A stretch of 12,182 nt of DNA, taken from Variovorax sp. Lineage in GTDB: Bacteria > Pseudomonadota > Gammaproteobacteria > Burkholderiales > Burkholderiaceae_C. Position 1 is the stretch's first letter. Every line of letters begins with the position of its first letter. The notes under the pieces are model-generated. The model was not told the origin of the DNA and did no database searches. It saw only the letters and a program-made list of their open reading frames with translations. Location of the stretch: contig JAQGLP010000190.1 in assembly GCA_028292835.1 (NCBI GenBank), positions 1-12,182 of the forward strand, read 5' to 3'. The position numbers and the translations under genes were made by a program. Of this stretch, positions 8,353 to 12,182 are shown piece after piece.

Positions 8353-9345
8353 ATGGATGACAATTTTCGCCAAAGTGCCGTGCTGTTCGGTAGCGACCGA
8401 TCGCTGGTGGGCATCGTCACCGAGCCGCTGTGCGAGAAGCCGGCAGGCGTTGCCTGCCTGTTGCTCAACATGGGAGCCCACCACCGCGTCGGGCCGCACC
8501 GCGTCAACGTGAAGCTGGCGCACCACCTGGCCTCGCTGGGCATCGGCAGCCTGCGCTTCGACCTGGCCGGCCTGGGCGACAGCAAGGCGGCAACCGGCGC
8601 CGAGCACTTCGCGGCGCAGGCCGTGCGCGACCTGCAGGCGGCCATGGACCTGCTCGAACAGACGCTGGGCATTCGCCAGTTCCTGGTGGTCGGCTTGTGC
8701 TCGGGCGCAACGAACGCCCTGGCGGCGGCGGTGGCCGACGCGCGCGTGGTCGGCATCACGCTGTTCGACGGCTACAGCTTTCCGGGCCGGCGCTCGCGCT
8801 GGGAGCGCCAGTTGCAGCGCGCCCTGGCCGCATCGTCCAACCCGGCCATCCTCGGCAAGACCCTGCGCTGGCTCAAGCGCGGGGGCAAGGCGCTCGATAC
8901 CCGCGACAAGGCGGCGGGCATCTTCGACGAGGTTCAGTCACCCGAGGTGGTGGCAGGCCTGTTTTGCCGTTCGATGGAACAGGTGGTCGAGCGGGGCGTG
9001 GCGGTCTACCTGCTCTACTCGGGCACGCTGCACGTGCGCGATCGCAACCGCGACCAGCTCGGCCCGTTCCGCAACGAGCCCTTCGCCAAGCACATCCATT
9101 ACGAATTCATGGCCGACATCGACCACACGCTGACCACGATGGCGTCGCAGCAGCGTTTCCTGAAGTCGGTGTCGGACTGGGCGCTCGACGTAGTGACGGC
9201 GCGCCTGGCGCCACCGGCCATCGACCCGGTGGCGCCGACCAGCGCCGTCGCCACCAACACCGCCACCGCGGCCTCTGGTGTTGCTGCCACCGCCACGACG
9301 TCACGGTGCGAACGGGCCTCGTCGCCGGCGGCGCTCGCGCACTGA
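8353..9345 (+). CDS. Alpha/beta hydrolase with Cys nucleophile (GLCSG elbow)
   Basis: A 330-residue protein from the ATG at 8353 (334 residues if the GTG at 8341 is used). It has an alpha/beta-hydrolase layout: LLLNMGAHHRVGPHR near the N-terminus, FDLAGLGDS, then the elbow G114-L-C116-S-G118. The residue at the nucleophile position is Cys116, as in dienelactone hydrolases. Near the C-terminus DIDHTLT holds His258, the likely catalytic histidine. I could not fix the acidic residue with confidence. The closest family I can recall is exosortase A system-associated hydrolase 1, which has a similar GLCxxA turn. In those systems the two hydrolases travel together with an acyl carrier protein and an AMP-forming ligase, which suggests thioester chemistry. 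Here the pair closes an NRPS operon that has no thioesterase domain, so trans-release or proofreading is plausible but unproven. The last 45 or so residues are a low-complexity Ala/Thr/Pro tail outside the fold. Confidence 0.87.
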   Translation: MDDNFRQSAVLFGSDRSLVGIVTEPLCEKPAGVACLLLNMGAHHRVGPHRVNVKLAHHLASLGIGSLRFDLAGLGDSKAATGAEHFAAQAVRDLQAAMDLLEQTLGIRQFLVVGLCSGATNALAAAVADARVVGITLFDGYSFPGRRSRWERQLQRALAASSNPAILGKTLRWLKRGGKALDTRDKAAGIFDEVQSPEVVAGLFCRSMEQVVERGVAVYLLYSGTLHVRDRNRDQLGPFRNEPFAKHIHYEFMADIDHTLTTMASQQRFLKSVSDWALDVVTARLAPPAIDPVAPTSAVATNTATAASGVAATATTSRCERASSPAALAH

Positions 9346-9465
9346 GGAAGCACCGGGCATTCGCCGCGTGCGCCCCAACCGCCCTGGGCCCCGCAGCCCT
9401 CGGCAGGGCCGCATCACCCGCCGGATGGGCTCCTGGCCGCCGTTCCACGGGCGCCTTCAGCCATC
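9346..9465. other. Convergent intergenic region, no gene seen
   Basis: This GC-rich gap separates the end of the biosynthetic operon from the convergent RND gene. It contains a short perfect inverted repeat, GCCCT (9396-9400) and AGGGC (9405-9409) with a four-base loop. GCCCTG at 9381-9386 can also pair with CAGGGC at 9404-9409. No T-run follows on the + strand, so a classic intrinsic terminator for the + operon is not supported. Rho-dependent ending, or sharing of the hairpin at 9475-9494, is possible. Confidence 0.4.
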
Positions 9466-9494
9466 AAAACAATGGCAGCACGATGCGTTGCTGC
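9466..9494 (-). terminator. Intrinsic terminator of the RND gene
   Basis: Read on the - strand, the TGA of the RND gene (9497-9495) is followed at once by a hairpin whose arms are GCAGC-ACG and CGT-GCTGC in + strand terms (9475-9482 and 9486-9494). It has one bulged base and the three-base loop ATG. On the - strand the hairpin leads into a T-rich stretch (complement of AAAACAA, 9466-9472). Stem, short loop and T-tract in the right order fit a Rho-independent terminator. The short stem keeps confidence moderate. Confidence 0.6.
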
Positions 9495-12182
9495 TCAAGC
9501 CCTGGCGGGCACCTGCGGCGCGGACGGCTCCTGCGGCAGCGTCTGCAGGGGCCCGCTGCCGCTGTAGCGGTCGAGCGCCAGGTAGATCGCCGGCGTGATG
9601 TAGAGCGTGATGACCTGCGAGAAGATCAGCCCGCCCACCACCGCCACACCCAGGGGCTGTCGCAGCTCGGCGCCCGCGCCCAGGCCGAGCGCCAGCGGCA
9701 GCGCGCCCATGAGCGCCGCCAGCGTGGTCATCATGATCGGGCGAAAGCGCAGCCGGCAGGCCTCGCGGATCGCGTCGACCGGCGCCAGCCCCCGGGTGCG
9801 CTGCGCGTCGAGCGCGAAGTCGATCATCATGATCGCGTTCTTCTTGACAATGCCGATCAGCAGCAGGATGCCGATGGTAGCGATCAGCGTCAGGTCGAAG
9901 CCGAACAGCCGCAGCGACAGCAGCGCGCCGACCGCCGCCGAGGGCAGCCCCGCCAGGATCGTGATCGGATGGATGTAGCTCTCGTAGAGCACGCCCAGCA
10001 GCACGTAGATCACCAGCACCGCCAGCACCAGCAGCGCCGTCTGGCTGCCCTGCGAACTCTGGAACACGGCCGCATCGCCGCCGTAGCTGGTGATGATGGA
10101 GGGCGGCATCTTCATCTCGGCCGTGAAGCGGTCGATCTTGGCGGTCGCGTCGCCCAGCGGCACGCCCGGGGCCAGGTTGAACGACACCGTGATGGCCTGC
10201 AGCTGGCCCTGGTGGTTGACCGACGTGGGCCCGACCGTGCGCCGAACCGTGGAGAACGCCGACAGCGGCACCAGCTGGCCGGCCTTGTTGCGCACCGACA
10301 GGCGCGCCACGTCCTGCTCGAACTGGCGGTCGTCGTCGGCCGCCGACAGGATCACCTGGTAGGTGTTGCTAGCCGCGTAGATGCTGCCGATCTGGCGGTC
10401 GCCGTAGGCGTTGTAGAGCGCGGTGCGCAGGTCGCCGATGGCCACGCCCAGCACGCCGGCCTTGTCGCGGTCGATGTCGAGGGTGGCCTGCAGGCCCCGG
10501 TTCTGCGAATCGCTGGTCACGTCGCGGAATGCCGTGTCGGCGCGCATGCGCTCCATCAGCTTGGCGGCCCACTCGTTCATGGCGCCCGCGCTCACGCTCT
10601 GCAGGGTGTACTGGAAGCGCGCCTTGCTGGCGCGCCCGCCCAGGCGCAGGTTCTGCACCGGCTGCATGTAGACGGCGATGCCCGGGATCTGCCGGAAGCG
10701 CCCGCGCAGCGATTCGAGCACCTGCGTCATCGACGGGCGTTCGGCGCGGGCCTTGAGCACCGCGAACAGGCGACCGGAGTTCTGCGTGGCGGTCGGCCCC
10801 CCGACGCCGACGAAGGAATTCACGTCCTGCACGCTGGGGTCCTCGCGCAGGGCCTCGGCCACCCGGTCCTGTAGCGCCTTCATGGCGGTGAAGGAGATGT
10901 CCTCGGCGGCCTCGGTGGTGATCTGGATCTGGCCGATGTCTTCCTCGGGGAAAAAGCCTTTCGGGATGGTGACGAACAGGAGCGCCGTCAGCGCGAAGGT
11001 GGTGCCGGCCACCAGCAGCATCACGATCCGGTGGCGCAGCGTCCAGTCGAGCGAGCGCAGGTAGTTGCCGTGCACCCAGCGGTAGCCGCGCTCGAAGCCG
11101 CGCCCGATGGCGGTGCCCGGCTCGGGATGCTCGTGTGCGTGTTCGTCCGCATGCTCGTGCGCGCCGGCCTCGCGCGGCACGTGCTTGAGCAGCCGGCTCG
11201 CCAGCATCGGCACCAGCGTGAGCGAAACGATGGCCGACACCAGCACCGCCAGCGCCACCACCACGGCGAACTCGTGGAACAGGAGGCCGATCACGCCCGG
11301 CATGAAGAAGATCGGGATAAAGACGGCCACCAGCGAGATCGAGATCGAGACGATGGTGAAGCCCACTTCGCGCGCGCCGCGCAGCGCGGCGGCCATCGGC
11401 GCCATGCCCTGCTCGACGTAGCGCATGATGTTCTCCAGCACCACGATGGCGTCGTCCACCACCAGCCCGACGGCCAGCGTGATGCCCAGGAGCGAGACGT
11501 TGTCCAGGCTGTAGCCGAAGGCGTAGAGCAGCGCCACCGCGCCGATCAGCGAGATCGGGATGGTGGCCGCCGGGATCAGCGTCGCCACCAGCCGGTGCAG
11601 GAACAGGAAGATCACCAGCACCACCAGCGCGATGGTGCCCAGGAGCGTCAGCTGCACGTCGTGCACCGCGTCGCGGATCGAGGTCGAGCGGTCGTTGACC
11701 AGGTGGATCTCGACCGACTGCGGCAGCTGCGACTGGAAGCGCGGCATCAGCGCGCGCACCGCGTCGACGACCTCGACCGTGTTGGCGTTGGGCTGTCGCT
11801 GCACCGCGAGCGAGATCGAGTTCTGGCCGTTGTAGCTGCTGGCGGTCTTGACCGACTCGAAGCTGTCCTCCAGCGTCGCAACCTCGTCGAGCCGCACCGG
11901 CGCGCCATTGCGCTGCCCGACGATGAGCCGGGCGAAGTCGGCCGCCTTGAGCAACTGCTCGTTGGCCTGGATGGTGAGCGTCTGGCGCGGGCCGTCGAGC
12001 ACGCCGACGGGCGTGTTGGCGTTGGCCGAGCGCACCGCGTTGGCCAGATCGTCGAGCGTGATGCCGCGCGCGTTGAGCAGGTCGGTGTCGGCTTTGATGC
12101 GCACCGCGAAGCGCTTTTGCCCGAAGACGGCCACCTGCGCCACGCCGTCGATGGTCGAGAGCGTGGGCGAGATCAGGTTCTC
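9495..12182 (-). CDS. RND efflux transporter permease, MdtB/MdtC-like (5' partial)
   Basis: 895 residues are visible; the frame is open to the window edge, and about 150-165 N-terminal residues (including TM1) are missing compared with the usual 1030-1070. RND permeases are inner-membrane, proton-driven pumps that form a tripartite complex with a periplasmic adaptor and an outer-membrane channel. TM2 to TM12 can be followed. The TM4 proton-relay pair Asp-Asp (GLVVDDAIVVLEN) is at 11451-11456, and the TM10 segment GIVKKNAIMMIDFA supplies the Lys (9840-9845). The segment VLYESYIHPITILAGLPSA and its surroundings are very close to the MdtB/MdtC/MuxB/MuxC class, which usually works as a pair of permeases with an upstream adaptor. 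An unusual His-rich stretch (five His, 11127-11159) lies in the cytoplasmic loop between TM6 and TM7. The gene converges on the biosynthetic operon and ends with its own terminator, so it is probably the last or only gene of a separate operon. It may export the lipopeptide, but a general drug-efflux role is equally possible. Confidence 0.95.
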   Translation of the reverse strand, partial: ENLISPTLSTIDGVAQVAVFGQKRFAVRIKADTDLLNARGITLDDLANAVRSANANTPVGVLDGPRQTLTIQANEQLLKAADFARLIVGQRNGAPVRLDEVATLEDSFESVKTASSYNGQNSISLAVQRQPNANTVEVVDAVRALMPRFQSQLPQSVEIHLVNDRSTSIRDAVHDVQLTLLGTIALVVLVIFLFLHRLVATLIPAATIPISLIGAVALLYAFGYSLDNVSLLGITLAVGLVVDDAIVVLENIMRYVEQGMAPMAAALRGAREVGFTIVSISISLVAVFIPIFFMPGVIGLLFHEFAVVVALAVLVSAIVSLTLVPMLASRLLKHVPREAGAHEHADEHAHEHPEPGTAIGRGFERGYRWVHGNYLRSLDWTLRHRIVMLLVAGTTFALTALLFVTIPKGFFPEEDIGQIQITTEAAEDISFTAMKALQDRVAEALREDPSVQDVNSFVGVGGPTATQNSGRLFAVLKARAERPSMTQVLESLRGRFRQIPGIAVYMQPVQNLRLGGRASKARFQYTLQSVSAGAMNEWAAKLMERMRADTAFRDVTSDSQNRGLQATLDIDRDKAGVLGVAIGDLRTALYNAYGDRQIGSIYAASNTYQVILSAADDDRQFEQDVARLSVRNKAGQLVPLSAFSTVRRTVGPTSVNHQGQLQAITVSFNLAPGVPLGDATAKIDRFTAEMKMPPSIITSYGGDAAVFQSSQGSQTALLVLAVLVIYVLLGVLYESYIHPITILAGLPSAAVGALLSLRLFGFDLTLIATIGILLLIGIVKKNAIMMIDFALDAQRTRGLAPVDAIREACRLRFRPIMMTTLAALMGALPLALGLGAGAELRQPLGVAVVGGLIFSQVITLYITPAIYLALDRYSGSGPLQTLPQEPSAPQVPARA

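Noticed and set aside
8430..10874. An 814-codon + strand frame crossing the second hydrolase, the intergenic gap and the RND gene
   Set aside because: It runs out of frame through the hydrolase and antisense to the RND permease, has repetitive Arg/Gln/His-rich composition, and matches no family.

Overview
The window is high-GC DNA (strong G/C preference at third codon positions) from what is probably a beta-proteobacterium of the Burkholderiales. That placement rests on overall protein style and composition and is an inference. It holds the 3' end of a hybrid polyketide / nonribosomal peptide gene cluster on the + strand, facing the 3' part of an RND efflux pump gene on the - strand.

Layout. 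(1) 1-1751, +: C-terminal part of a large protein cut by the window edge. The visible part is a linker followed by a complete class III, PLP-dependent aminotransferase (AMT) domain of the kind built into iturin/mycosubtilin-type assembly lines. (2) 1748-6775, +: a 1675-residue NRPS with the order C-A-T-C-T. It has no second adenylation domain and no thioesterase. (3) 6783-7523, +: an Sfp-type 4'-phosphopantetheinyl transferase. (4) 7520-8335 and (5) 8353-9345, +: two different alpha/beta-hydrolase-fold proteins in tandem. The first has Arg where the nucleophile should be and the second has Cys there. (6) 9346-9494: a convergent intergenic gap with a terminator for the opposite strand. (7) 9495-12182, -: an RND-family inner-membrane permease of the MdtB/MdtC type, lacking its N-terminus because of the window edge.

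How they may work together. The five + strand genes overlap by 4 bases or lie 7-17 bases apart, so they look like one translationally coupled operon. The likely logic is as follows. An upstream polyketide part makes a beta-keto acyl chain. The AMT domain turns the keto group into a beta-amine. The first condensation domain of the next protein takes the beta-amino acyl chain and joins it to an amino acid chosen by the single A domain, whose pocket looks glycine-like but altered. The PPTase activates the carrier domains. The terminal C-T unit has no A domain to load it, and no thioesterase is present to release the product. The paired hydrolases sit where a release enzyme would be expected and are the best in-window candidates for release or editing in trans. 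The RND pump may export the product, but its convergent orientation leaves this open.

The parts most likely to be new are the orphan C-T terminus together with the Cys-nucleophile / Arg-substituted hydrolase pair. No gene-free stretch longer than 300 bases, CRISPR array, tRNA/rRNA gene, insertion sequence or attachment site was seen.
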